Part shown: piece by piece, positions 9,566-18,916 of the stretch
Layout: each line of letters opens with the position of its first letter
Numbering within the stretch: position 1 is the stretch's first letter
Source of the DNA: Glaciecola petra
GTDB lineage: Bacteria; Pseudomonadota; Gammaproteobacteria; Enterobacterales; Alteromonadaceae
DNA: 64,000 nt
Assembly (NCBI RefSeq): GCF_031846345.1
Contig: NZ_JAVRHX010000005.1
Coordinates: forward strand, 185,099 to 249,098
Direction: 5' to 3'
The notes under the pieces: model-generated
Seen by the model: only the letters and a program-made list of their open reading frames with translations
Database searches by the model: none
Told to the model about the DNA's origin: nothing
Made by a program: the position numbers and the translations under genes

Positions 9566-9627
9566 CTTATTGCTATAACTAGCCGGTATTTGAGATACCT
9601 TTTTACCTTACGCTTTAAGGAAGCATC

Positions 9628-11460
9628 ATGGCTGCAATCGTCCAACAAATAAGCGAATATTTAAGCCAACAGAGTCCCTTTGATGAACTTGACCAAGCCT
9701 TAATCAACGATATTTCGCAAGCAAGTGCTCTCATCTATTTAACTCAAGAAAATAGTAGTAACTTACTGGCCAAATACCCCCAATGCTTATATTTAATTCA
9801 AAACGGTCAATTTGCTATAAAAGATAGCAGTGCTCCAATAAAGCACTTGAGCGATGGTGATTATTTTGGTTTTCCCAAGCTGCTAGATTCAGTCGATTAT
9901 GGACTAACCGTAGGAGTAGATAGTCCGGGGATCGTATTATGTATTCGTGCAGAATTTTTCGAAACCGCAATGGAAGACGAAAAATTCAAAGCCTTTTTTG
10001 ATGCGATACATGAGAATTCGTTACAAAATAAAGCTGTTACTGATACCAATTCAATGTGGTTGTACAAACCATTGTTTGAAGTGGTGCAAAATAAGCCTGT
10101 TTGCGTTGAACCAATGCTGAGTGTGCAGTCGGCAGCAAAAATAATGGCTGAAAATAATGTATCGTCTGCGCTTGTGATGGGGCAAGATGGGCTTCAGGGG
10201 ATTTTAACTGACCGAGATTTACGTAAGCGGGTACTAGCGATAGGCTTAGATATTAATACCCCCGTGCATGAAGTGATGACGAAATCACCTATATTCTTAA
10301 CAAAAAATAAGACCATATTCGACGCTATCTGCACTATGAATGAGCACTCAATAAATCACTTGCCAATTTTTGATGCGCGAACAAACAAGCCTTTTGGCAT
10401 GATCACCAATACAGATATATCCAGACAGCAACGAACAAATGTGGTGTTTGTTATCAGCGATTTGTCAAAATCTACGAGTATCGAAGAGTTATCAGCAGGG
10501 GCAAAACAGGTACCACAATATATTGTTAGTAATGCACAGCGCGCTGGCGATTTTGATATTGCAGGTAAGGTTTTGGCACAAGCAACTGACATCATGACCC
10601 GAAAACTGATTAAATTCTTTCAACAAGAGAATGGAAAGGCCCCCATGTATTTTTGTTGGTTAGTGTTTGGTTCACAAGCGAGAGAAGATCAAACAATGGG
10701 GTCTGACCAAGATAATGCATTGTTACTCGCTCGCGAACCCACAGCCGAGCAAGCTGAATATTTTGAAGCACTAGCCGATTATGTGTGCAAGGGCTTAGGG
10801 AAGTGCGGGATCAAGCTGTGTGATGGTAATATTATGGCGAGCAATCCAGCGCTCAGGCTATCATTAGACGCTTATAAAAATGAATCTAAAAAGTGGGCGA
10901 GTAATTTAACTAGTCAAGCGATACTCGATTTTAATATTTATTTAGATGTTCGAGCAGTGGCGGGTGACGCAAGATTGCTGAATGAACTACAAGAGATGCG
11001 TAAACCTATTTTCCAGAAGTCGATTTTTTTAGCCGCATTGGCCCGCAGCGCTAATGAAGTGAGTGTGCCATTGTCGATGTTTCAAAAGTTTGTATATGCT
11101 AAAGGTGAATCCCATAAGGACAGTATCGATATCAAAAAATCGGCGGTGTTAATTATTAACAACATCGTTCGCATCTATGCACTTGCTAGCGGCGTAACCA
11201 TACCAAATACGGTAGCCAGATTGAATAATTTACCAGCTAACTCTGGTCTTTCTCCCAGAGATAGACAAAATCTCCGTGATATTTGGATCTTGATGAATCG
11301 TTTGCGTTGGCGACACCAGTTAACCAATCAAGTTGACGATAACCTTGTAAGAATATCCGACTTATCATCAATAGAAAAACATCAATTAAAAGCTGCTTTT
11401 CAAGCAATTCATAGAGTTCAACAAGCTGTTGTATTGAAATTTTCAGGAGGCATAGGATAG
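9628..11460 (+). CDS. cNMP-binding/CBS/DUF294 nucleotidyltransferase-like protein
   Basis: Cytosolic signal-transduction-type protein of 610 residues. Order of domains: cyclic-nucleotide-binding-like beta barrel (about 15-140), two CBS domains (about 155-275; LTDRDLRKRV and TNTDISRQ mark each repeat), DUF294 nucleotidyltransferase domain (about 300-430) with GSQARED...SDQDN starting at Gly348, and the DUF294 C-terminal helical domain. The GS...D.D pattern resembles the nucleotidyltransferase fold of GlnD-like enzymes. The family is usually found next to ActP-type symporters and a DnaQ-like exonuclease, as here. AAGGA precedes the ATG. It overlaps the exonuclease by one base (TAGTG). Ligand and target unknown. 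Confidence 0.9.
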   Translation: MAAIVQQISEYLSQQSPFDELDQALINDISQASALIYLTQENSSNLLAKYPQCLYLIQNGQFAIKDSSAPIKHLSDGDYFGFPKLLDSVDYGLTVGVDSPGIVLCIRAEFFETAMEDEKFKAFFDAIHENSLQNKAVTDTNSMWLYKPLFEVVQNKPVCVEPMLSVQSAAKIMAENNVSSALVMGQDGLQGILTDRDLRKRVLAIGLDINTPVHEVMTKSPIFLTKNKTIFDAICTMNEHSINHLPIFDARTNKPFGMITNTDISRQQRTNVVFVISDLSKSTSIEELSAGAKQVPQYIVSNAQRAGDFDIAGKVLAQATDIMTRKLIKFFQQENGKAPMYFCWLVFGSQAREDQTMGSDQDNALLLAREPTAEQAEYFEALADYVCKGLGKCGIKLCDGNIMASNPALRLSLDAYKNESKKWASNLTSQAILDFNIYLDVRAVAGDARLLNELQEMRKPIFQKSIFLAALARSANEVSVPLSMFQKFVYAKGESHKDSIDIKKSAVLIINNIVRIYALASGVTIPNTVARLNNLPANSGLSPRDRQNLRDIWILMNRLRWRHQLTNQVDDNLVRISDLSSIEKHQLKAAFQAIHRVQQAVVLKFSGGIG

Positions 11461-12137
11461 TGTTGTCGGCTTTAGGTTCTCAATTAGCCCGTTTATTTTG
11501 GGGACATTATCCTATAAATGAGACATTTTTACATTGTGCACAATCTGAATTACCGTTCATTTCAATCGACTTAGAGTTAACAAGTTTAGAGACGGAAACT
11601 GCCAAAATAACTTCCATTGGTTGGGTAAAAGGTAAAATGAATGAAGTAGATTTGGCCACAGCTGAATACGATGTTGTTCGTGCCAGTGGCGACCTTTTTC
11701 AAAGTCCTGTCATTCATGGTTTATGCGCTAAAGAAATTGCATCAGGATCACATATTAGAGAAAAAATAGAAGCACTTAGAGAATATGCAGATTCGCACAT
11801 ATGGGTGTTTCACAATGCTGCACTCGACATGAGCGTTTTGCAGAGAGTTTCTAAACTACTAGGCTATGAACCTTTAATCATCTCCACTATCGATACCATG
11901 TTATTGCAAGTTTATATTATGGAAAAGGCCCATGGTTTTGTGCCTGGCGGCAGTGTCACGTTAAGTAACGCGCGCGCACATTACAATTTAATCGAAGCTC
12001 CAGAACATAATGCATTAGATGATGCTGTTGCCACACTAAGTTTATTATTTGCTCAGTTTCATGAGCTCGACAAAAAAGGTGTGGCAAGCCTTCGCGATTT
12101 AGCGCATACACGTGCTATCAGAACTTATCAGCTATAG
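11460..12137 (+). CDS. 3'-5' exonuclease, DnaQ/DEDD family
   Basis: 225 residues. The DEDDh exonuclease core is visible: Exo I IDLELTSLE (about 37-45, with two metal-binding acidic residues), Exo II VFHNAALDMSVLQ, and Exo III HNALDDAVAT. It is likely a DNA polymerase III epsilon-like proofreading-type nuclease, but shorter than DnaQ and encoded as the second gene of a pair with DUF294, so it is not the replicative subunit. GTG start fused to the previous stop (TAGTG). The partnership with DUF294 is a conserved gene pair whose purpose is not established. Confidence 0.9.
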   Translation: MLSALGSQLARLFWGHYPINETFLHCAQSELPFISIDLELTSLETETAKITSIGWVKGKMNEVDLATAEYDVVRASGDLFQSPVIHGLCAKEIASGSHIREKIEALREYADSHIWVFHNAALDMSVLQRVSKLLGYEPLIISTIDTMLLQVYIMEKAHGFVPGGSVTLSNARAHYNLIEAPEHNALDDAVATLSLLFAQFHELDKKGVASLRDLAHTRAIRTYQL

Positions 12138-12149
12138 TTTTTACGCAAT

Positions 12150-12174
12150 AAAAAAGGGGACCAATTAGATCCCC
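12150..12174 (-). terminator. Rho-independent terminator of the porin gene
   Basis: Read on the minus strand, GGGGATC pairs with GGTCCCC (one T-G wobble) around the loop TAATT, followed by six T. It lies 25 bases beyond the porin stop and 12 bases beyond the exonuclease stop. Its T-run is on the minus strand, so it serves the porin. Confidence 0.8.
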
Positions 12175-12199
12175 GAGATGTCACTATTTTTGTGATAGT

Positions 12200-13366
12200 T
12201 TAGAAAGCATACTTCATAGAAAACTGAAGTCTATTCATGTCGCCATCAGCGCCACTTTCAAGTTCTCGGTCAGCTATAGCAAACTCACCACCTACCATAA
12301 TTTTAGAATTCACCTGATACAGCAGGTTAGCGCGCATACTTTTTGTCGACTTGATAGCGCCAACGCCGGTTAGAGCTGTATCAGCATCGCCATTATATGC
12401 TGAGTAGGTAAAGTTTGAACGCCATTTGCTATTCCACACATGTCGATATGCAATTGCGAAACCGCTTGAGTCAATCGTTTCTAATTGGCCATCTGCAGTT
12501 ATTACCCCACCGTTTTGCGCATTAAGTGCCGCATATCGGCCAAGGCCTGAACCCGTAAATACTGAGAAACGAATGTCGTCTTTTTTGCCAACTTTTACTT
12601 TACCTGTCACGCTAATACCAGCCGAAGAAACAGTGTCATCAACAGCATCGTTGTTGTTATATGATAATTGTCTAACTAAGCCAGCGACTTTAATATGTCC
12701 CCAGTCGGCTTTATGTGTATATCGAGCAACTAAATCTGGAACAGCATTATCGTCTGCGACAATACGACCGCCGCCACCAAACGGTGTGATGGTTGACTCT
12801 GGGTTTTCAAGTGCAAATTCCCAACTACCACTTGTGTATTTAACTAGCATTTGTCTAGCAAATATTATCCCATCAGTCGAACCAATAAAATCTAATGTTT
12901 CGGGCAATGCAGATGTGTCCATGAAGGTTGTCCAAGTTTGTCCAACCGTCCAATTTTTGTATGAGATAAATGCATGTCTGATACGCGGCGTGTAGCTATT
13001 ACTGATTCGCTCATTACCATTTGGTGTTACAAGAAAATCTAATTCAATAACGCCGGTGACAGAATCGCCATCTACCGGCGTAGTGGTTGTTAGACGAAAT
13101 CTTGACTGGCGTCCATGGGCGTCAAATTGTGCGCCTTCAGATTCACCACCTACAGGTGTTAATGATGGGATATAAAAGTCGCGTCCAAGGTTTCCGCTAC
13201 CTAATGATCCATCTGAATAATCAGAAAACATTGCATCTGCTTTAATATAGCCAGAATATTTAACTGAGGTACCGCCAAATGTTTCAGCTTGTGATTGAAA
13301 TGAAGCGGCGCCTACTAAAAGTGCTATTCCGACAGCTTTGGATAATGGTGTAAGTTTACGAATCAT
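12200..13366 (-). CDS. Outer-membrane porin, DcaP-like
   Basis: 388-residue outer-membrane beta barrel. It has an N-terminal signal peptide (MIRKL...GAASFQSQA, cleavage near residue 27) and a C-terminal Phe (MKYAF) typical of BAM-recognised barrels. The mature part begins with KYSGYIKADAMFSDYS and contains SRFRLTTTTP, IRHAFISYKNWTVGQTWTTFMD and GGGRIVADDNAVPDLVARY, matching the DcaP porin family known for uptake of small anionic organic acids. It is a single gene with its own terminator and is preceded by 210 bases of intergenic sequence. The substrate here is unknown; the neighbouring acetate genes make a carboxylate plausible. Confidence 0.87.
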   Translation of the reverse strand: MIRKLTPLSKAVGIALLVGAASFQSQAETFGGTSVKYSGYIKADAMFSDYSDGSLGSGNLGRDFYIPSLTPVGGESEGAQFDAHGRQSRFRLTTTTPVDGDSVTGVIELDFLVTPNGNERISNSYTPRIRHAFISYKNWTVGQTWTTFMDTSALPETLDFIGSTDGIIFARQMLVKYTSGSWEFALENPESTITPFGGGGRIVADDNAVPDLVARYTHKADWGHIKVAGLVRQLSYNNNDAVDDTVSSAGISVTGKVKVGKKDDIRFSVFTGSGLGRYAALNAQNGGVITADGQLETIDSSGFAIAYRHVWNSKWRSNFTYSAYNGDADTALTGVGAIKSTKSMRANLLYQVNSKIMVGGEFAIADRELESGADGDMNRLQFSMKYAF

Positions 13367-13576
13367 GTGCTTGCCTTGTGTTATTAATTTGTAAAAAATT
13401 TATTAATTTGCTTGGCTAGTCTATTCGTTTTTATCATTATTCAAATAAGCGATTGGTCTATCATACTATGGTAGGATGGACACCTCGGGATTTAGTGGAA
13501 CTGGATTTGTCAGTTGATATAGTCTCAACTTCTGTTATGCAAGAAAAAACGCGACAACTTGCAAGCTTAACTACCT

Positions 13577-15247
13577 TTAATTAGCTATTAATTTAATTAG
13601 ATTTTCGAGAGGATCCGCTTCGCCCGCAGGCTTGTCCCAGCGAATTCGATTGATGCGTGGGAAACGCAAAGCAACTTTCGACTTGTGCCTGTTAGACGGG
13701 TGTACCGCGTCAAATGCAACCTCAAATACGAGCGCTTTTTTTACTTCCTTGACCGGACCAAATCGACCAAGTGTATTGCGCCTTACCCATGTGTCTAACT
13801 TTTTTAATTCTGCGTCCGTAAAGCCTGAATACGCCTTCCCCACTGGCAATAATTGTCCATCTTGCCAACAACCAAAGGTAAAGTCAGAATAGTAGCTTGA
13901 GCGCTTACCATGCCCTCGTTGCGCATACATTATCACTGCATCAATCAGCTTTGGCTCTCTCTTTAATTTGTACCATTGGTTTTTTGGCCTGCCAGCGACA
14001 TATTTGCCTAACTTGTTTTTCAGCATGATCCCTTCAATATAACCATTGGAAAGTTTGCTGGCTTGTGTCTTTAAATTAAGCAAATCTTCGGTGGTAGCAA
14101 AAGCAAGTAATTCAGATGGATAAACATCAATATGTTTATAAGGCTGCAATAAATTAGCTAAAGCAATTGACCGCTCTTTGAGCACTAACCCTCGGTATTC
14201 GCAAGAAGGAGTATCAAGCACATCGTAGGCAATAAATCCTACGGGTATTTCTAACATTAATGCTTTACTTGGCTTTTTCTTGTTTAAACGTTGTTGAAGT
14301 TGATTAAAACTAGCAATGTGAGCGTAATTATCTTTCTCACAAATATTGCTCTTATCAGGATTAAGCGCTAATAATTCACCGTCGAAACGCCCATATAGGT
14401 CAGTACTAAGGACTTTATTAATCAAGTCTGGAAAGCTTTTGGAAATATCATCGCCGTTACGACTATAAAGTGCCGCACCTTTTTCTGTTCTTAGCAATTG
14501 AGCCCGAATCCCGTCAAATTTCCACTCTGCTTGCCAGTCGGCTAAATCTAATTTATCTAGGTCAGACGGCAATAATGGATGTGCCAACATGACAGGCTGA
14601 AAGGTCAGTTTGTGGCTTGTTTCTGGACGCTTTTCTTTGCCTTCTAACCATGCCAATAAATCACAGTAAGGTGGCTCAACTGCATGCCATAAGCGTTCAA
14701 TTTGTTCAATATCAACAGCATTGTTAGGTGTGCATTCTTTTGCATATTCTGCTAATATTTTTTTCAAAAATCGGGTAGATATCCCAATTCTTAATCCACC
14801 AGTTCCTAGTTTGATCAATGCCCATCTTTCCGCTGGGCTAAGCGCATCCAACAAAGCGGCAAGGTAGGGTTTAACATCCTTTTTAGCCAGCGTTTTAAAC
14901 ATAGTAACCACGTCGTGCAAACTGGGGACTGCATTTATCGTGTCTGGATTATCTTTTTTTATTCCCCTCTCAATAGTGGATGACCATAACAGGGCAACTG
15001 TTTCGCTCATTTCACCCACATAGTCATAACTCAAATCAAATAATAAGGGGTCAATGCGCTCGGTGATTAACTCTTTTATTACGCGGCGTTTGAAAAAATC
15101 AAAGTGTAAGTCGCCCGCGATAGCGGCAATTGCCCAGCCTCTATCTGGGTCGGGTGTTGTTTTTAAATAGTTGATTAGTAGGCCCGCTTTTGCCTTATTG
15201 CTGTTAATAAAGTAAAGGCTATCAACCAACTTAGCAAAATTACGCAC
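13577..15247 (-). CDS. ATP-dependent DNA ligase (Lhr/Exo/MPE-associated type)
   Basis: 556 residues. An N-terminal helical DNA-binding domain (about 1-190) precedes the adenylation domain with WKFDGIRAQL, whose Lys takes the AMP, then EGIMLKN (motif IV), WYKLKR (motif V), and an OB domain with RFPRINRIR near the end. It seals nicks in DNA. This is the bacterial ligase class clustered with an MBL exonuclease, Lhr-core helicase and metallophosphoesterase (the LigC-type cluster of Pseudomonas). GTG start overlapping the exonuclease stop (TAGTG), so the two are translationally coupled. Confidence 0.93.
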   Translation of the reverse strand: MRNFAKLVDSLYFINSNKAKAGLLINYLKTTPDPDRGWAIAAIAGDLHFDFFKRRVIKELITERIDPLLFDLSYDYVGEMSETVALLWSSTIERGIKKDNPDTINAVPSLHDVVTMFKTLAKKDVKPYLAALLDALSPAERWALIKLGTGGLRIGISTRFLKKILAEYAKECTPNNAVDIEQIERLWHAVEPPYCDLLAWLEGKEKRPETSHKLTFQPVMLAHPLLPSDLDKLDLADWQAEWKFDGIRAQLLRTEKGAALYSRNGDDISKSFPDLINKVLSTDLYGRFDGELLALNPDKSNICEKDNYAHIASFNQLQQRLNKKKPSKALMLEIPVGFIAYDVLDTPSCEYRGLVLKERSIALANLLQPYKHIDVYPSELLAFATTEDLLNLKTQASKLSNGYIEGIMLKNKLGKYVAGRPKNQWYKLKREPKLIDAVIMYAQRGHGKRSSYYSDFTFGCWQDGQLLPVGKAYSGFTDAELKKLDTWVRRNTLGRFGPVKEVKKALVFEVAFDAVHPSNRHKSKVALRFPRINRIRWDKPAGEADPLENLIKLIAN

Positions 15248-16278
15248 TAGCGCTTTTCCTCGTCAACAAAAGCGTCTTCATTATCGCTATAACCGACTAA
15301 ACTTAATGCCTTTGCCTTATATCCCATTTTTTGTGCCTGATGCACTAGTGCCTGTTCGCGGCCATGGGTTACCCATACTTCTTTAGGATTCACTTCTTCA
15401 ATAGTGCGCAATAAATCGTGCCAGTCGCTATGATCTGAAATAATGAGCGGTAACTCAGCACGCCGTTGCTTGCTACGCGCTCTTATTTGCATCCATCCCG
15501 AAGCCATGGCGGTCATTACTTGAGGTAATTTGCGCGACCATCTATCATTTAAAGCAGATGGTGGGGCAAGTACTATTTTACCTTTTAATATAGATAAATC
15601 CTCCAGCATAGCTACCTCGACAAGCTCTCCTAGATCGATATTATAGCGTTGATATAACTGGCATAACTTAAGCAACGCGCCGTGAATGTATATCGGCGAG
15701 TGATAGCCGAGCTTTCTCAAGGCCAATATTAACCTTTGGCATTTACCTAGAGCATAAACGCCAACCAAATGGCAGCTTTCTGGTAACAGGGCTAGAGAAT
15801 CTAATAGCTTTTGAGTTTCGTGTTCAATATCGGGGTGTTTAAACACCGGTAAGCCAAAAGTTGCTTCAGTGACAAAAACGTCACATGGCACTGCCTCAAA
15901 GGCTTCACAGGTATCGTCTGGCTGTCGTTTACAATCTCCAGTATGAACCAAGCGTTGATTTTTGTATTCGATTAACACTTGAGCTGAGCCTAAAATATGA
16001 CCCGCAGGGAAAAGTGTAAAGCTAGCTTGGTTGAGAGTTTGCATTTGTCTATACTCCAAAGCATAAGTCGCTTTGGCATGGTCTTCACCATAACGAATCG
16101 CCATGATGTCTAACGTTGCTTGAGTAGCATAAACATTAGTATGGCCCCCTCTAGCATGATCGGCATGGGCGTGAGTGATAATGGCGTTATTAACCGCTTG
16201 CATTGGGTCGATATAAGCATCGAGTGGCTTACAATAAAGTCCGTTCTTGTCTGTTTTTATCCACTTTTCGGGGTGCAC
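15247..16278 (-). CDS. Ligase-associated DNA exonuclease (metallo-beta-lactamase/beta-CASP)
   Basis: 343 residues of the MBL-fold, beta-CASP nuclease family (SNM1/CPSF-73-like). The metal-binding motif ITHAHADHARGGH lies near residues 34-46; VHTGDCKRQPDD supplies the later metal ligand, and DHSDWHDL and VWVTHGR are beta-CASP/C-terminal motifs. It is expected to trim DNA ends before ligation. GTG start with AGAGA upstream. First gene of a minus-strand pair with the ligase and divergent from the Lhr-core helicase by 151 bases, so one intergenic region could control all four repair genes. Confidence 0.92.
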   Translation of the reverse strand: MHPEKWIKTDKNGLYCKPLDAYIDPMQAVNNAIITHAHADHARGGHTNVYATQATLDIMAIRYGEDHAKATYALEYRQMQTLNQASFTLFPAGHILGSAQVLIEYKNQRLVHTGDCKRQPDDTCEAFEAVPCDVFVTEATFGLPVFKHPDIEHETQKLLDSLALLPESCHLVGVYALGKCQRLILALRKLGYHSPIYIHGALLKLCQLYQRYNIDLGELVEVAMLEDLSILKGKIVLAPPSALNDRWSRKLPQVMTAMASGWMQIRARSKQRRAELPLIISDHSDWHDLLRTIEEVNPKEVWVTHGREQALVHQAQKMGYKAKALSLVGYSDNEDAFVDEEKR

Positions 16279-16429
16279 GCGATTCTCTTGTATACGTTTA
16301 CTTATAATAGTCTGGTACGCTTATAAGCTCTGAACCGATTAATAGTTTTATTCACAAGGGCATGAGTAAACTTAAGTCCGTCGTAAAAAGTATAAATATC
16401 CTGTTGATAATCATAAAAAGGTAAAAGCG

Positions 16430-18913
16430 TTGACCGCAGTAAAACGAGGGATTATTCCGAGCGCTTTTAAAGAGTGGTTTAGCGCTAAGCATTGGAAGGT
16501 TAGGCCGTATCAACAAAAAATGGTAAGCGCCTTTGCTAATCAGGAATCTACTTTACTGATTGCGCCAACAGGCGCTGGCAAAACCTTGTCTGGATTTTTG
16601 CCTAGTTTGATTGATATTGATAAAGGGCTTTCTAGCGGCAAACGGCAACAAGAAATAGGTTTGCATACATTGTATGTATCGCCTCTTAAAGCTTTAACAT
16701 ACGATATCAATAGGAACCTTTCAGCCCCCATTGAACAGATGGGCTTAGCCATTACCGTGGACGCTAGAACAGGTGATACCACTGCGTATAGGCGACAAAA
16801 ACAGCGTAAATCCCCCCCTAATATATTATTAACTACGCCTGAGTCACTGATGCTAATGTTGTCTTATGCTGACGCCGCGAAGATTTTTGCTAATTTAAAA
16901 TGCGTCATTGTCGACGAAGCTCATTCATTTGCTAACAGTAAAAGAGGTGACTTTATGTCCTTAGCTTTGGCGCGATTACGCTGGCTAAATAGCTCTTTTA
17001 TTCGAGTTGGTTTATCTGCCACCGTTGCGCATCCAGAGTCTTTGGCTAATTGGTTGGGCCCCAGCGGTGAGCCGGTTAATATTTTAAAAGCAAAAAGTGC
17101 AGTTAAACCCAAAGTATCAATACTCACTAATCGTCAGCATATTCCTTTTGGTGGGTATATGGCTAAATATGCTCGTAAAGAAATACTAAATGCCATCACT
17201 AAAGCGCAAACTAGTTTAGTTTTTGTCAACACACGTGCTCAAGCCGAGTTGATCTTTCAGAGTCTATGGGAGATAAATTCTGACGCGCTACCCATTGCGA
17301 TTTACCATGGTTCTTTGAGCAAAGAGCAACGCACCAAAACTGAAGCACTTATGGCCGAGGGTAAATTAAGAGCTATAGTGGCAACGTCGGCATTAGAATT
17401 AGGCATTGATTGGGGTAACGTTGATTTAGTGATTCAAGTTGGCGCGCCCAAGGGGGTCAGCCGCTTAATGCAACGCATCGGTCGCTCTAATCACACTCTT
17501 GATGAACCCTCAAAAGCGCTCTTGGTCCCAGCTAATCGTTTTGAATCTTTGGAATGTTTGGCTGCGATCAAGGCTATTAAAGCAGGGGACTTAGATGGAG
17601 AGCCGCCAATTTCAGGCTCACTCGATATTATTCCGCAATATATTATGAATTGCGTATGCAGCCAAGCTACTACTCCCGAGTTGGTATATTCGCAAATTTT
17701 AGATGCCGCGCCTTATTGTGGTGTCGATAAGTCAACCTTTGATCAATTGTGGGCATTCACTTATGACGGTGGTTATGCGCTAAAAGGCTACGAAAGATAT
17801 AATCGACTGAGTCAAAACGAAGATGGTTTTACACCATCAAATAAACGCGTAATCATGCGTCATCGGCAAAATATAGGCACTATCGTTGAAGCCGGACGCT
17901 TAAGAGTAAAGAAGCTCAGACGAGCGCATCAAGGTAAAATCATTGGCGAAGTAGAAGAATATTTTGCCCAACAATTGGTCAAGGGGGATAGTTTTTATTT
18001 TGCTGGTGAAGTGTTGGTGTTTGAAGGTATCAGGGATATGATGGTGGAGGCGCGACCAGGTAAAGCAAAAGAGCCGAAAATTCCCAGTTATATGGGAGGT
18101 CAAATGCCACTTTCTACTTATTTAGCGGATGCTGTTCGAAGCTTGATCAATCAGCCAAAGGCGTGGCAAAAATTACCAAAATTAGTGCGAGATTGGCTGC
18201 AATTGCAACAAGCATTCAGCCATTTACCTTCCCAAACTAAATTATTAATTGAACATTTTCCTTATCGAAAATCACAAACTACGCTTTTCTACACATTTGA
18301 AGGTCGAAAGGCAAATCAAACCTTAGGCATGTTGATCACTAGGCGAATGGAAAAGCAAGGTCTCAAGCCCTTGAGCTTTTCAATAACCGACTATGGCTTG
18401 TCTATAGCCTCAATAAATACAATTCAGGCAGATGATATTACAACACTATTTAATCCCGATATTTTAGGCGATGAATTAGAAGATTGGATGCTTGAAGCTA
18501 GCATGCTTAAACGTAGTTTTAGGCAGGTAGCTGTTGTCAGCGGTTTGATTGAACAGCAGTATCATAGTAGCAAAAAAACCATGCGTCAGGTCACCTTTTC
18601 CACTGACTTAATTTACGATACTTTGCGCGAATATGAGCCGGACCATGTACTATTAAAAGTCACAAGAGAGAATGCACAACGCGAATTATTGGACCTTGAA
18701 CGCACAGCAACTTTGTTGTTTAGATTTCATCAAAACTTTGAGTTTATAAGTCTAGCTAAACCTTCGCCTATGTCCATTCCTATTGTGTTAGATGTGCGCA
18801 GTGAACTAATAACAGGGGCAGGTACACAATCGTTGCTCGAACAAGCCAATTTATATCAGGAGGCAGTATTAATGCTGGACGATGTAAGGCTACTCTTGGA
18901 AGGGAATAACTAA
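16430..18913 (+). CDS. Ligase-associated DEXH-box helicase, Lhr-core
   Basis: 827-residue superfamily 2 helicase corresponding to the core of Lhr (RecA1, RecA2, winged helix and a fourth domain). Motifs: Walker A APTGAGKT (45-52), DEAH box VDEAHSF (Asp162-His165), motif III LSATVAHPE, motif V ATSALELGIDWG and motif VI QRIGRSNH. Lhr-core enzymes unwind RNA:DNA hybrids and act in DNA damage repair. The start chosen is TTG at 16430, preceded by AAAAGGT; no better ATG lies before the conserved FKEWFSAKHW segment. The metallophosphoesterase follows after 3 bases. Confidence 0.93.
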   Translation: MTAVKRGIIPSAFKEWFSAKHWKVRPYQQKMVSAFANQESTLLIAPTGAGKTLSGFLPSLIDIDKGLSSGKRQQEIGLHTLYVSPLKALTYDINRNLSAPIEQMGLAITVDARTGDTTAYRRQKQRKSPPNILLTTPESLMLMLSYADAAKIFANLKCVIVDEAHSFANSKRGDFMSLALARLRWLNSSFIRVGLSATVAHPESLANWLGPSGEPVNILKAKSAVKPKVSILTNRQHIPFGGYMAKYARKEILNAITKAQTSLVFVNTRAQAELIFQSLWEINSDALPIAIYHGSLSKEQRTKTEALMAEGKLRAIVATSALELGIDWGNVDLVIQVGAPKGVSRLMQRIGRSNHTLDEPSKALLVPANRFESLECLAAIKAIKAGDLDGEPPISGSLDIIPQYIMNCVCSQATTPELVYSQILDAAPYCGVDKSTFDQLWAFTYDGGYALKGYERYNRLSQNEDGFTPSNKRVIMRHRQNIGTIVEAGRLRVKKLRRAHQGKIIGEVEEYFAQQLVKGDSFYFAGEVLVFEGIRDMMVEARPGKAKEPKIPSYMGGQMPLSTYLADAVRSLINQPKAWQKLPKLVRDWLQLQQAFSHLPSQTKLLIEHFPYRKSQTTLFYTFEGRKANQTLGMLITRRMEKQGLKPLSFSITDYGLSIASINTIQADDITTLFNPDILGDELEDWMLEASMLKRSFRQVAVVSGLIEQQYHSSKKTMRQVTFSTDLIYDTLREYEPDHVLLKVTRENAQRELLDLERTATLLFRFHQNFEFISLAKPSPMSIPIVLDVRSELITGAGTQSLLEQANLYQEAVLMLDDVRLLLEGNN

Positions 18914-18916
18914 CAA

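Noticed and set aside
12168..12200. Second terminator hairpin for the exonuclease gene on the plus strand
   Set aside because: No T-run follows the hairpin on the plus strand; the T-run is on the minus strand, so it serves the porin.
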